Shown: positions 42,717-52,391, counted from the first letter of the stretch. The stretch is 58,114 bases of DNA from Paraburkholderia piptadeniae (GCF_900007165.1 NZ_CYGY02000061.1:1-58114), one strand, 5' to 3'. A program made the numbers and translations. Notes: generated from the letters alone by a model not told the origin.

Positions 42717-44126
42717 TCACGCGGCCGCGCGAGAACCACATCCGGAAACGCCCTTCAATGTGGCGCGCACGTCGCTTTGTGCGAGCACGTCGTCGAGCGT
42801 TTTGGCGAGACGCTCGAACATCATGTCGAAGTTCGCTTCCGTATAGCACAGCGCTGGCGCGAAGCCGAGAATGTTGTCGCCGAACGCGCGGAACACGAGG
42901 CCATTGCGATACGCCGCCGCGGCGACGCGGTCTGGAAGCTTCAGTGATACATCGAAGCCACGCTTGCTGTCCTTGTCGGCGACCAGTTCGAGCGCGCCGA
43001 GCAGGCCACGATGACGCGCATCGCCCACGAGCGGATGGTCGAGCAGCGCATCGAGTCCCTGCGCGAAACGCGGTGCCCGCGCCTGGCCGTTCGCGAGCAG
43101 ACCGCCTTCGTGATAGAGCCGCATGACTTCGAGACCGATGGCCGCGCTCACCGGATGCGCGGAGTACGTGTGGCCGTGACCGATCGCGGCCGATACATCG
43201 CCGCCATCGGCGATGCCCTGATACACCGCATCGGACATGAGCACTGCGCCCATGGGCGCGTAGCCCGCGGTGAGGCCCTTCGCGACCGTCATCAGATCGG
43301 GCTCGACGCCTTCGCCGTCGCATGCGAAGAGCGGGCCGGTGCGACCGAAGCCCGTGATGACTTCATCGGCGACGAAGAGGATCTCCAGCTTGCGGCATGC
43401 TTCGCGCATCGCCTTCAGCCAGCCGGCGGGCGGCACGATCACGCCGCCCGAGCCTTGAATCGGCTCGCAGAAGAATGCGGCGACGTTGTCCGCGCCGAGC
43501 TCCGCGACCTTCGCTTCGAGCGCTTTCACCGATGCGTCGATGAGCGCGGCGTCATCGGCGTAGTCATTACGATAGGCATACGGCGACGGAATGTGATGCT
43601 GCGTCGAAAGCGGCAGATCGAAGTTGCGATGAAACGCGGGCAACGCGGTCAGGCCCGCACCGAACGACGACGATCCGTGATAACCGCGTTGCAGCGCGAT
43701 GCAGTGCTTCTTCGACGGACGGCCCGTCGCGTTGTAGTAGTGCGTGATGAAGCGCAGGGCGGAATCGACCGCATCCGACCCGCCGAGCGTGAAGTACACG
43801 TGTTGCAGCGATGCAGGCGCGAGTTCCACGAGCTTCGCGGCCAGTTCGATCGCGGGCTCGGAGCCGAAATGGAAGTAGCCGGTCGCGTAAGGCAGCTTCG
43901 TCATCTGCTTCGCGGCGGCCTCGACGATGCTCGCTTGCCCATAGCCCGTGTTCACGCACCACAGGCCGGAGAACGCGTCCAGTAGCTGATTGCCTTCTAT
44001 ATCGCGCAGGAACACGCCATCGGCGGAATCGAGCACGGTGACGCCGCGCGCCTCATGCGCACGGTAGCTGACGACGGGATGAATCAGATGCTTACGGTCG
44101 GACTCGACAAGCGACTTGATCGACAT
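42717..44126 (-). CDS. class III aminotransferase (PLP)
   Basis: Enzyme of 469 residues. It has GLWCVNTGYGQASIVEAAAK, VYFTLGGSDAVDSALRFI, CIALQRGYHGSSSFGAGLTA, the PLP-phosphate Asp region ILFVADEVITGFGRTGP and the Schiff-base Lys in LMTVAKGLTAGYAPMGAV. It belongs with omega-amino-acid, diamine and beta-alanine:pyruvate transaminases. Likely product: a semialdehyde for the SSADH-like enzyme. It lies 43 bases upstream of the Lrp gene on the same strand. The last dozen residues look divergent. Confidence 0.9.
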   Translation of the reverse strand: MSIKSLVESDRKHLIHPVVSYRAHEARGVTVLDSADGVFLRDIEGNQLLDAFSGLWCVNTGYGQASIVEAAAKQMTKLPYATGYFHFGSEPAIELAAKLVELAPASLQHVYFTLGGSDAVDSALRFITHYYNATGRPSKKHCIALQRGYHGSSSFGAGLTALPAFHRNFDLPLSTQHHIPSPYAYRNDYADDAALIDASVKALEAKVAELGADNVAAFFCEPIQGSGGVIVPPAGWLKAMREACRKLEILFVADEVITGFGRTGPLFACDGEGVEPDLMTVAKGLTAGYAPMGAVLMSDAVYQGIADGGDVSAAIGHGHTYSAHPVSAAIGLEVMRLYHEGGLLANGQARAPRFAQGLDALLDHPLVGDARHRGLLGALELVADKDSKRGFDVSLKLPDRVAAAAYRNGLVFRAFGDNILGFAPALCYTEANFDMMFERLAKTLDDVLAQSDVRATLKGVSGCGSRAAA

Positions 44127-44294
44127 GATGCGGCTCTCTCTTTGTGCGGACAGTGTTCGAATTGGCTCGTGACCGTTTCATACTATCGGCAGAGCCGCAT
44201 CGCGCGCATCGCCAAAAAAGTCCCCAAAAAGCGCAAATGCGGCGTTTTGCAGGGGGCTTGCAGCATTTTGTGCTACGCGCTTCGCGCAGCGGTT

Positions 44295-45221
44295 TCAGTA
44301 GCCGCGCGTGCGGTCGATCTCACCGATCATGCGCTCTCCCGCGCGATGGCGGCGCAGATTTTCCAGCACCACGTCAACGGCGGTCTCGGGGCGCGTCGCG
44401 CTCGCGATATGCGGCGTCAGGCGAACCCGCGGGTGCGTCCAGAACGGATGCGTCGGCGGCAACGGTTCGGGCTCGGTTACGTCGAGAATTGCGGCGTGAA
44501 GATGGTCGCTGTCGAGCGCATCGAGCAAGTCCTGCTGAATCACGTGCGGGCCGCGCCCCACGTTGATGAAAGACGCACCTTCGGGCAGCGCCCCGAACAC
44601 GCGCTTGCCGATGAGACCGCGCGTGGCATCCGTGAGCGGCAGCAGGCACACGAGGATATCGGTGCGCGCGAGGAAGGCATCGAGCGATTCGGTGCCCGCA
44701 TAACATTCGACGCCTTCTATTTCGTGCGGCGAACGGCTCCAGCCTGCGCAAGGAAAGCCGAAAAGACGCAGCGTGTTCAGCACCGCCGTGCCGAGCATGC
44801 CGAGTCCCAACACGCCGATTCGCCGCGTCGACGCCGCGCGTACTGGCCTTTCGCGCCATACTCGCTCGCGCTGCTGCATGGCGTAATCGAAGAGGTCGCG
44901 ATGAATCGTGAGTACCGCCTGCGTCACATATTCCACCATGCTTTCGGCGATGCCCGACTCGGTCATGCGCACAACCGCGACGTGCGGCGGCACGCTCGAC
45001 AGATCGAACTGATCGATACCCGCGCCCACCGAGAAGATCACTTTGAGATTGGGCAAAGTCTGCATGATATCGGCGGGCGGCTGCCACGCGGCGAGATAGC
45101 GCACGGCAGCGGGATCGCCAATATCCGGCCACAAACGGAACGGCATGTCCGGCGCTTTTTGCGCGAAGCGTCGCGCCCATTGCCTGCCGCGTTCGGGATC
45201 GGCCTTATAGAGGATGGTCAT
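44295..45221 (-). CDS. glyoxylate/hydroxypyruvate reductase A-like
   Basis: NAD(P)-dependent 2-hydroxyacid dehydrogenase of 308 residues. It has the nucleotide motif RIGVLGLGMLGTAVLNTL, the catalytic Arg in FINVGRGPHVIQQDLL, Glu in DVTEPEPLP and His in LTPHIASATRPETAVD. The family (GhrA) reduces glyoxylate and hydroxypyruvate. It starts three bases after the stop of the acetyltransferase gene, so the two are cotranscribed. It could reduce a keto acid released by the opine-type dehydrogenase. Confidence 0.88.
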   Translation of the reverse strand: MTILYKADPERGRQWARRFAQKAPDMPFRLWPDIGDPAAVRYLAAWQPPADIMQTLPNLKVIFSVGAGIDQFDLSSVPPHVAVVRMTESGIAESMVEYVTQAVLTIHRDLFDYAMQQRERVWRERPVRAASTRRIGVLGLGMLGTAVLNTLRLFGFPCAGWSRSPHEIEGVECYAGTESLDAFLARTDILVCLLPLTDATRGLIGKRVFGALPEGASFINVGRGPHVIQQDLLDALDSDHLHAAILDVTEPEPLPPTHPFWTHPRVRLTPHIASATRPETAVDVVLENLRRHRAGERMIGEIDRTRGY

Positions 45222-45224
45222 GAA

Positions 45225-46097
45225 TCAGCCCAGCGCCTGGTTGATGATCGCGAATTGCGCGACGGATGCATCGTGCTGCAGCGTGCCGTTGCGCGCCATC
45301 TTGATGACCGTATCGACGCGTTTGAGGCCGGCGCCTTCGAGCCAGTCCGACAGACCGCTTTCGTCCGGCGTGTCGATGCGGGTGAACTTGCCTTCGTTAT
45401 GCGCGAGCCAGTGGGCGATGAGCGCCTGCGCGCGGCGCACGTGTTGCTGGTCGGCGGTGATGGAAACGACCGGGCCGATCGCGTGGCCGCGCCCGAAGTC
45501 GCGAATGAGCGCGAAGCCCACTGTTTCGCCATCCCGTTCGAGCAGAACGCCTTGGGCGACGTTCAGGAGCGAAGGCAGCAGCGCGCTTCGGTCAAGCCCG
45601 CTCGCGCGCGATGCGAACGCGACGAGCGCTGGCGTATCGCGCGGCTCGATTGCGCGCACGCTTTCGCCTGTCTGCAACTCGACGCGAGGCGCAGTGAAAT
45701 CGGCGGATTGATGCTGATGAATCGCACCGATGCGCCTGAAACCGAGCTTTGCATACAGCGGCTCGCCCGCGGGCGTCGCGTGCAAAACGGTGATGCGATT
45801 GCCGAGCGCTTCGAGCAGCAGGTCCATCAGCTTGCGGCCGATGCCCTTGCCCTGTTGATCGGGTGCGACGATCACCATGCCGAGCGAGCCGCCGTCGCCG
45901 CCATACTTCCAGCACAGCGCGGTGCCGACCACACGCTCGCCATCCTGCGCGACGAAACCCGCGCCGGCATCCAGCACGAAGCGCCAGTCATCGGCGCGAT
46001 GCGGCCATTTGACGTGGAGTGACAGCGCATGTGCGGCGGCGATGTCATCGACGGTGAAGGGGCGGTAGAGAAGGGTGGATGCTTCGGTGGCGGACAT
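45225..46097 (-). CDS. GNAT family N-acetyltransferase (paralogue B)
   Basis: Protein of 290 residues, parallel along its length to the one at 24584-25456: YRPFTVDDIAAAHALSLHVK, HRADDWRFVLDAGAGFV, LGMVIVAPDQQGKGIGRKLM and a C-terminal half with ALIRDFGRGHAIGPVVSI. ATG 46097 has GGAG six bases upstream; GTG 46109 also has a good site. It is coupled to the GhrA-like gene. The pair of paralogues marks both ends of the amine/opine cluster. Confidence 0.85.
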   Translation of the reverse strand: MSATEASTLLYRPFTVDDIAAAHALSLHVKWPHRADDWRFVLDAGAGFVAQDGERVVGTALCWKYGGDGGSLGMVIVAPDQQGKGIGRKLMDLLLEALGNRITVLHATPAGEPLYAKLGFRRIGAIHQHQSADFTAPRVELQTGESVRAIEPRDTPALVAFASRASGLDRSALLPSLLNVAQGVLLERDGETVGFALIRDFGRGHAIGPVVSITADQQHVRRAQALIAHWLAHNEGKFTRIDTPDESGLSDWLEGAGLKRVDTVIKMARNGTLQHDASVAQFAIINQALG

Positions 46098-46395
46098 GGG
46101 ATGCTCCACGATAGAGGCTCCTCGCTACTCTGACATGCCACGAAGGCGGCAGGATAGGATGATCCTGTTGTCGTCGATTGCGCGGATGCGCGGCCTCACT
46201 CGAAAGCACGCGCAGACCTCATCTGCGCCGAGGTGAGGGGTTCATGATTAGCAGTTTTCTTGACGATCGAGTCGAGGGCCGCAGGCAACGGGTCGAAAAT
46301 ATGCGACCAGCCACGGGTAGAGCTGACATTCGCGGTCGTTGAGGGACGATGCCGGCGAAAAGCCAGGCGAACCACAACCACGCCGATCGCGGACA

Positions 46396-47352
46396 CTAAA
46401 CGACAATATTGACAGGCGCACCGCGCATAAAGCCGCCGATGTTATCCATCAACTGATCGGCGAGCGCCTGCTGCGCCTCATCCGACGCCCACGCGACATG
46501 CGGTGTCACAATCACATTCGGCCGATTCGCAATGCGCATCAGCGGATTGTCGTCGCCGGGCGGTTCGCTCGACAGCACATCGAAGCCTATGCCGCTGATC
46601 AGCCCTTCGTCGAGCGCGCGCACCAACGCGTCTTCATCGACGAGCCCGCCGCGCGCCGTATTGATCACAAGCGGCGTGCGCTGCATCGCGCGAAACTCGG
46701 GCATCGCGAGCATGCCGCGCGTTTGTGGCGTCAGCGGACTGTGTATCGTGATGACGTCGCTCGTCGCGAGCACTTCGTCCCATGGCGTGTAGAGCGGTCC
46801 GAGTCCTTCGCGGCCCTTGTGCGCAGCGAACAGCGGGCGCATACCGAACGCCTTCGCAATCTCGGCCACGCGCTGACCAAGCACGCCTTCGCCGATGATG
46901 CCGAGCGTCATGCCGCCGAGATCATGTATCGCGTGATTGAAGAAGCAGAACTGGCCAGACTTCTGCCACTCGCCGTTCAGCACGTCGTCGCGATACGCGA
47001 TCAAGTTGCGGCGCAGCGCGAGCATCAACGCGAACGTATGCTCGGGCACGGTGTTCAGTGCATAGCCGCGAATGTTCGACACCTTGATGCCGTGACGTTC
47101 GCACGCTTCCTTGTCGACGCAATCGGTGCCCGTCGCGGCGACGGCGACGAGCTTCAACGACGGCAATTGCGCGATCACATCGGCGGTCAGCGGCACCTTA
47201 TTGGTAATGGCGATGGTTGCGCCGTCAAGACGCGCGGCGACCTGATCGGCCTGCGTGTGCCCGTATTCGACGAGCTCGTGTTCGAATGCCGGCCGTGCGA
47301 GCTTTATCTGTGGCGCGAGTGTCGCGCGGTCGAGGAAGACGATTTTCTGCAT
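46396..47352 (-). CDS. D-2-hydroxyacid dehydrogenase (glycerate dehydrogenase/hydroxypyruvate reductase-like)
   Basis: Enzyme of 318 residues. Visible are MTLGIIGEGVLGQRVAEIAK (nucleotide motif GxGxxG), catalytic Arg in VINTARGGLVDEDAL, Glu in DVLSSEPPGDDNP and His in TPHVAWASDEA. It resembles HprA-type hydroxypyruvate reductases. AGGAACC precedes ATG 47352. It is the last gene of the transketolase operon, 35 bases after the full-length transketolase, so hydroxypyruvate, glycolaldehyde or glycerate chemistry is likely. Confidence 0.88.
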   Translation of the reverse strand: MQKIVFLDRATLAPQIKLARPAFEHELVEYGHTQADQVAARLDGATIAITNKVPLTADVIAQLPSLKLVAVAATGTDCVDKEACERHGIKVSNIRGYALNTVPEHTFALMLALRRNLIAYRDDVLNGEWQKSGQFCFFNHAIHDLGGMTLGIIGEGVLGQRVAEIAKAFGMRPLFAAHKGREGLGPLYTPWDEVLATSDVITIHSPLTPQTRGMLAMPEFRAMQRTPLVINTARGGLVDEDALVRALDEGLISGIGFDVLSSEPPGDDNPLMRIANRPNVIVTPHVAWASDEAQQALADQLMDNIGGFMRGAPVNIVV

Positions 47353-47387
47353 GCTGGTTCCTGTTGGAGTGGCTCGATGAGGGCGGA

Positions 47388-49376
47388 TCAAAGATGACGC
47401 TTTGCTTCAGCGACGATATGCGCTGGCGTGATGCCGAAGTGTTCGTACAGCGCTTCGGCAGGGCCTGACGCACCGAATCCCGTCATACCGACAAAGCCGC
47501 CGCGTTCGCCGAGATAGCGGTCCCAGCCGAAGCGCACGGCGGCTTCGACACCGATGCGCACGGTGTTCGCGCCGAGCACAGCTTTGCGATATTCGCGGTC
47601 CTGCGCGTCGAACAGTTCCCAGCAGGGGAGCGAGACGACGGCGGTGGGAATGCCTTCCTGTTGCAGACGTTCGCGCGCCGCGACGGCCACCGCGACTTCC
47701 GAGCCCGTCGCTAGCAGCGTGACCAGGCGCTTGCCGCCTTCGGACTCGGCGAGGACATACCCGCCGCGCGCGCACAGGTTGTCGGTGCTCAGGCGCGTGC
47801 GCACGAGCGGCAGCGTCTGACGCGCGAACACCATCGTGCTCGGTCCGCTGCGATGCTTGTACGCAAGTGCCCAGCATTCGGCAGCTTCGACGGCATCGGC
47901 GGGACGGAACACTTGCATGTTCGGCATCGCGCGCAGCGAAGCGAGTATCTCCACCGGCTGATGCGTCGGTCCATTCTTGCCGACACCTATCGAATCGTGA
48001 CTGAACACGAACTTCACGGGCAGGCCCATCAGCGCGGCCATGCGCATCGCGGGGCGTTCATAGTCGGAGAACGCGAGGTACGTGACGGCAAGTGGTATCA
48101 CGCCGCCGTGCGCGGCCATGCCGTTCGCCATCGCGCCCATCACGTGTTCGCGCACGCCGCAATGCACGTAGGCGCCGCTGCGGTCTTCCGAAGTGAACGC
48201 ATGCAGGCTGCGCTTGTGGCTCGTCGGCGCTTCGAGGTCTGCGCAACCGACCATGCGTTCCGGCAACTGTGCAAGCAGATCGTTGATCTCAGCGGAAATC
48301 ATGATGCCCGCCTGGGCTTCGCCTTTGTCCACCGCCCGCTTCTTGTAGTCTTCGAGGACTCGCTGCCAGCCTTCGGGCAAACGGCCTGCCTGAATGCGCT
48401 CGAACTCGGCGCGCGCGTCGTCGGGCAATGCGGCGAGGCGCTCATGCCACGCGAGATATTCGCTTTCGCTGCGCCTTCCCGCGGCACGCCAGGCTTGCAG
48501 CACGTCATGCGGAATCTCGAACGGCGCATGCGGCCAGCCCAGTTCGTCGCGTGCCGCATCGGCATCGGCTGCGAACAGCTTGCCGCTGTGACCGCCGCGC
48601 TGTCCCTGCAAGCGTGCGATGCCGCGCGCGATAACCGTGCGACACGCAAGCATCGACGGACGCGGATCGCGCTTCGCTTGCGCGAACGCTGCGGCGACGG
48701 CATCGAGATCGTGCCCGTCGACTTCGATCACGTGCCAGCCCGCGACGCGGAACCGTTCGCTCACGTCTTCGCTGATCGACAGCGACGTGCTGCCGTCGTC
48801 GGTGATGCGGTTGTCGTCCCAGCAGAGAATCAGCTTGCCGAGCTTCAGGTGTCCCGCGAGCGAAATCATCTCCTGGCCGACGCCTTCCTGCAGACAGCCA
48901 TCGCCGACGAACGCATACGTGTAGTGATTCACGATCTCGTCTCCGAACTTCGCGTTCAGATAAGCCTCGGCGACAGCCATGCCGAACGCGTTCGCAATGC
49001 CTTGTCCGAGCGGCCCCGTCGTGACTTCGATTCCGGCTGCGGGATCGAACTCTGGATGGCCTTCGCAATGCGAGCCCATCTCGCGGAAGGTCTTGATCTG
49101 ATCGATGCCGAACTCCGCATAGCCCGTCAAATGCAGCAGTGCGTACAGCAGCATCGAGCCGTGTCCGTTGGACAGCACGAAGCGATCGCGATCGGGCCAT
49201 TGCGGATCGGCTGGGTTGAACTTCATATGCTGCGTGAACAGCGCCGTCGCGATTTCGGCCATGCCGAGCGGCACGCCCTGATGGCCTTCGCCGGCACGCA
49301 CGATGGCATCGATGGCCAGGAAGCGGATCGCGTTGGCGAGCGGCCGCGTTGCGTGCAACGGCATGATGTCGGACAT
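47388..49376 (-). CDS. tkt: transketolase, full length
   Basis: Thiamine-diphosphate enzyme of 662 residues with all transketolase parts: VRAGEGHQGVPLGMAEIATA, NGHGSMLLYALLHLTGY and the TPP motif FVGDGCLQEG ending in DDNRI. The C-terminal half has the catalytic Glu in GVREHVMGAMANGMAAHGG and FSHDSIGVGKNGPTHQPVE. It moves two-carbon ketol units. The start at 49376 has AAGGAG six bases upstream. A second, split transketolase is in the same operon, which is unusual. It probably uses a pathway-specific ketose or hydroxypyruvate as donor. Confidence 0.92.
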   Translation of the reverse strand: MSDIMPLHATRPLANAIRFLAIDAIVRAGEGHQGVPLGMAEIATALFTQHMKFNPADPQWPDRDRFVLSNGHGSMLLYALLHLTGYAEFGIDQIKTFREMGSHCEGHPEFDPAAGIEVTTGPLGQGIANAFGMAVAEAYLNAKFGDEIVNHYTYAFVGDGCLQEGVGQEMISLAGHLKLGKLILCWDDNRITDDGSTSLSISEDVSERFRVAGWHVIEVDGHDLDAVAAAFAQAKRDPRPSMLACRTVIARGIARLQGQRGGHSGKLFAADADAARDELGWPHAPFEIPHDVLQAWRAAGRRSESEYLAWHERLAALPDDARAEFERIQAGRLPEGWQRVLEDYKKRAVDKGEAQAGIMISAEINDLLAQLPERMVGCADLEAPTSHKRSLHAFTSEDRSGAYVHCGVREHVMGAMANGMAAHGGVIPLAVTYLAFSDYERPAMRMAALMGLPVKFVFSHDSIGVGKNGPTHQPVEILASLRAMPNMQVFRPADAVEAAECWALAYKHRSGPSTMVFARQTLPLVRTRLSTDNLCARGGYVLAESEGGKRLVTLLATGSEVAVAVAARERLQQEGIPTAVVSLPCWELFDAQDREYRKAVLGANTVRIGVEAAVRFGWDRYLGERGGFVGMTGFGASGPAEALYEHFGITPAHIVAEAKRHL

Positions 49377-49482
49377 GACTTCTCCTTGCCGCTGCGCCTC
49401 GTGGGCGGCGGCTATCGCAAGTGTTGAAAGAAGGAAGAGGGCGCTGCGTCTTCGGGGGAAGACAGAGACGCAGCGCAATGCG

Positions 49483-51351
49483 TCAGTGCAGGAAGCCGAT
49501 CGAGATCCACGGCACGGCCGCGACGACGATCAGGCCGATCACGAGCGCGATGATGTAGCCGATGATCGGCTTCATGCCTTCGTCGGGATGGATGCGGCTC
49601 ACGGCGCACGCGGAATAGTAGCCAACGCCGAATGGCGGCGCGAACAGGCCCACGCCCATCGACAGGATCACGACCATCGCGTAATGCACGTCGTGAATGC
49701 CCATCTGCCGAGCGATGGGGAACATCAGCGGGCCGAACAGCACGATCGCGGGAATGCCTTCGAGCACGCTGCCGAGCACGATGAACACGAGCATCGACGC
49801 GGCCATGAACATCGCGGCGCCGCCGGGCAGTTTGGCCATCGCCTGCGCAAGCTGGCCCGAGAAGCCGGACTGCGTGAGTGCCCATGCCATGCCCGTCGCC
49901 GCGCCGATGATCAGCAGGATCGCACCGGAGAGCGCGGCCGTGTCGATCAGCATCGGCTTCAGGCGCGACCATTCGAAGCGGCGATAGATCAACAGGCCCG
50001 CAAGCACCGCATACGCAATGCCGATCGTCGAGACTTCCGTCGCCGTCGCGACGCCTTCGACGACCGCGAGGCGAATCACGAACGGCAGCGCAAGCGCGGG
50101 GAAGGCGATCGCGAGCTTGCGCAGCACTTCGCCACGCGCCGCGCGCCGCACATTCGACAGATCGTCGCCGCGATAGCGCCACCACACGACGGAGCACAGC
50201 GTGATCGCGAGCACGATGCCGGGCAGCATGCCGCCCGTGAAGAGCGCGGAGATCGACACGCCCGTCACGGAGCCGAGCGTGATCAGCACGAGGCTCGGCG
50301 GGATGGTCTCCGTCTGCGCACCCGTGGCGGCGAGCAGCGCGACGAGGTCGCCCGGCTTCGCGCCGCGCGCCTTCATCTCGGGGAACAGCACGGGCGCGAT
50401 GGCGGCCATGTCGGCCGCCTTCGAGCCGGAGATGCCCGACACGAGATACATCGCGCCGACCAGCACATACGACAGACCGCCGCGCACGTGGCCGAGCAGG
50501 CTCGCGAGAAACGCGATCATCGCGTTGGCCATGCCCGTCATCTCGATCAGTTGCCCGAGGAACACGAAGAGCGGCACCGAGAGCAGGATCAGATGCGACA
50601 TGCCTTCGTCCATCCGTCCGACGACGACGCTCAGCGGCGTGCTCGTCGTCAGCGCGAGATAGCCGAACGTCGCAAGGCCGAACGAGAACGCGATAGGCAC
50701 GCCCGACAGCACGCACAGCGCGACGAGACCCACGAAGAAGATCAGCAGGTTCACGTTGCCCAGATCGTGCAGCACGGGACTCATCGCGACGAAAGCGCCC
50801 GCGATCGCGGCCACCGCCGCGAGCGCTGCGAGCGTCATGTGCCAGTTGGCCACGCGAATGAGGCGCAGGCACGCGACGACGAGCATCAGCACGCAGCCGA
50901 TGGGCAGCGCCGCCGCGCGCCACGTGTTCGAGATTTCCAGCGCGGGCGTCGTGATGATGCCTTCGTCCTGCGCGAACTCGACAGCGGGTCCGATCACGAG
51001 CAGCAGGAACGCAAGGGGAGCGCCGATCGCGACGAGCTCGAGAAACGCGCGCACGGACGGCGATGCCTTGCCGACGAGTGCCGTCATCCGCATATGCTCG
51101 CCCCGCCGCAGCGCGACCACGGCGCCGAGCATCGCGAGCCAGAGGAACAGCATCGACGCGAGTTCATCGGACCAGACGAGCGGCATACGCAGCACATAAC
51201 GGCTCGTCACGCCCGCCAGCAGCACGAAGATTTCGGCGACGACCAGCAGCGCGGCCGGAATCTCCACCATGTACCCGAGCACCGTGTCGATCGTATTGAC
51301 GATGCGACGCGGCGACGGTTGAGGGAAAGTTGCGGTGTGCATGGTGTTCAT
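49483..51351 (-). CDS. dctQM: TRAP transporter fused permease (DctQ-DctM)
   Basis: Membrane protein of 622 residues joining the small DctQ-type subunit (first about 180 residues: VTSRYVLRMPLVWSDELASM, LRRGEHMRMTAL) to DctM. DctM marks are RMDEGMSHLILLSVPLFVFL, GISGSKAADMAAIAPVLFPE, ATGAQTETIPPSLVLITLGS and FAPPFGVGYYSACAVSRIHP. It forms the sodium- or proton-driven channel for the binding protein encoded upstream. It overlaps dctP by ATGA. Confidence 0.92.
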   Translation of the reverse strand: MNTMHTATFPQPSPRRIVNTIDTVLGYMVEIPAALLVVAEIFVLLAGVTSRYVLRMPLVWSDELASMLFLWLAMLGAVVALRRGEHMRMTALVGKASPSVRAFLELVAIGAPLAFLLLVIGPAVEFAQDEGIITTPALEISNTWRAAALPIGCVLMLVVACLRLIRVANWHMTLAALAAVAAIAGAFVAMSPVLHDLGNVNLLIFFVGLVALCVLSGVPIAFSFGLATFGYLALTTSTPLSVVVGRMDEGMSHLILLSVPLFVFLGQLIEMTGMANAMIAFLASLLGHVRGGLSYVLVGAMYLVSGISGSKAADMAAIAPVLFPEMKARGAKPGDLVALLAATGAQTETIPPSLVLITLGSVTGVSISALFTGGMLPGIVLAITLCSVVWWRYRGDDLSNVRRAARGEVLRKLAIAFPALALPFVIRLAVVEGVATATEVSTIGIAYAVLAGLLIYRRFEWSRLKPMLIDTAALSGAILLIIGAATGMAWALTQSGFSGQLAQAMAKLPGGAAMFMAASMLVFIVLGSVLEGIPAIVLFGPLMFPIARQMGIHDVHYAMVVILSMGVGLFAPPFGVGYYSACAVSRIHPDEGMKPIIGYIIALVIGLIVVAAVPWISIGFLH

Positions 51352-52391
51352 ACCAGTTTTCCGACGTACTTTTCGAGCGTGCTCCAGCCCTGGTCTCCAT
51401 ACTTCGCTTTCCAGTCGCTATAGAAGCTCGTTTTGCGCAATGCGTCGCGGAACGCCTGGCGGTCCACATCGACGACATTGATGCCCTTGGCCTTCAGATC
51501 GTTGCGCAGCGACCCGTTCAGGCTCGCGATATCCGCGCGTTCCAGCATGCCTGCCGCTTCGAATTCGCGCGTGACGATGGCGCGCATGTCGGCGGGCAGC
51601 TTTTCCCATGCGCGCTTGTTGCCGAGAATCCAGTAGCCGTCCCACACGTGCGACGTGAGGCTGATCGACTTCTGCACTTCGTAGAGCTTGGCCGTCGCGA
51701 TGATGGGCAGCGGGTTCTCCTGTCCTTCGACGACGCCCGTTTGCAGCGCCGAATACAGCTCGTTGAAGTTGATCGGGGCAGGGCCGGCATCGAGCGCCTT
51801 GAAGAGTGACGTGAGCATCGGCGCTTGCGGCACGCGGATCTTGAAGCCCTTGAGATCGCCCGGCTTCTTGATGACGCGCGTCGAAGAGCTGATCTGGCGA
51901 AAGCCGTTGTCCCACACCTTCGACACCGTGACGATGCCCGTCTTCTCGATCTGCGCGCGGATGTACGCGCCGAGATCGCCGTCCATCGCTTTCCAGACGG
52001 TGCCGTAGTCGGGGAACGCAAAGCCCGTGTTGACGATGCCGGCGGCGGGCGCGAGCGTCGCGAGAATCGACGACGCCTGGTTGAAGAACTCGACGCCGCC
52101 GCTTCGCACCTGCGACAGCAGGTCGGTATCCGAGCCGAGCTGATTCGCCGGGAAGACCTTGATGTCTAGCTTGCCGTTGGTCGCGGCGCGAATCTTGTCG
52201 CAAGCCTGCTGCGCGCGGATGTTGACCGGGTGCGTCGGGTCCTGGCCCGTCGCGAGCTTGTACGAGAAGTCGGCCGCCGATGCGCGTCGGATCGACAGGC
52301 CCCAGAGCGGTGCTGCTGCGGCGACGCTTGCGCCCGCTTTCAGAAACGTGCGTCGGTCGATGCCGGTGCGGATGGTCGAGCGGTTGCTCAT
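51348..52391 (-). CDS. dctP: TRAP transporter solute-binding protein DctP, Tat signal
   Basis: Periplasmic binding protein of 347 residues. A Tat signal (DRRTFLKAG near residue 13, cleavage after ASA) is followed by the DctP fold: LGSDTDLLSQVRSGGVEFFN, GFKIRVPQAPM with the conserved Arg that usually holds a carboxylate, and NFNELYSALQTGVVEGQENP. The conserved Arg suggests an acid ligand. The start at 52391 has GGAGG nine bases upstream. Confidence 0.92.
   Translation of the reverse strand: MSNRSTIRTGIDRRTFLKAGASVAAAAPLWGLSIRRASAADFSYKLATGQDPTHPVNIRAQQACDKIRAATNGKLDIKVFPANQLGSDTDLLSQVRSGGVEFFNQASSILATLAPAAGIVNTGFAFPDYGTVWKAMDGDLGAYIRAQIEKTGIVTVSKVWDNGFRQISSSTRVIKKPGDLKGFKIRVPQAPMLTSLFKALDAGPAPINFNELYSALQTGVVEGQENPLPIIATAKLYEVQKSISLTSHVWDGYWILGNKRAWEKLPADMRAIVTREFEAAGMLERADIASLNGSLRNDLKAKGINVVDVDRQAFRDALRKTSFYSDWKAKYGDQGWSTLEKYVGKLV

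Noticed and set aside
38207..44126. Complete ectoine degradation cluster
   Set aside because: No ectoine hydrolase, EutBC or ectoine importer gene is present, and the deacylase resembles the AstE/aspartoacylase group more than DoeB.
46110..46395. Possible short gene at 46196-46396 (minus)
   Set aside because: No ribosome site, no family motif and poor codon use; it overlaps the end of the hydroxyacid dehydrogenase by one base only by chance.
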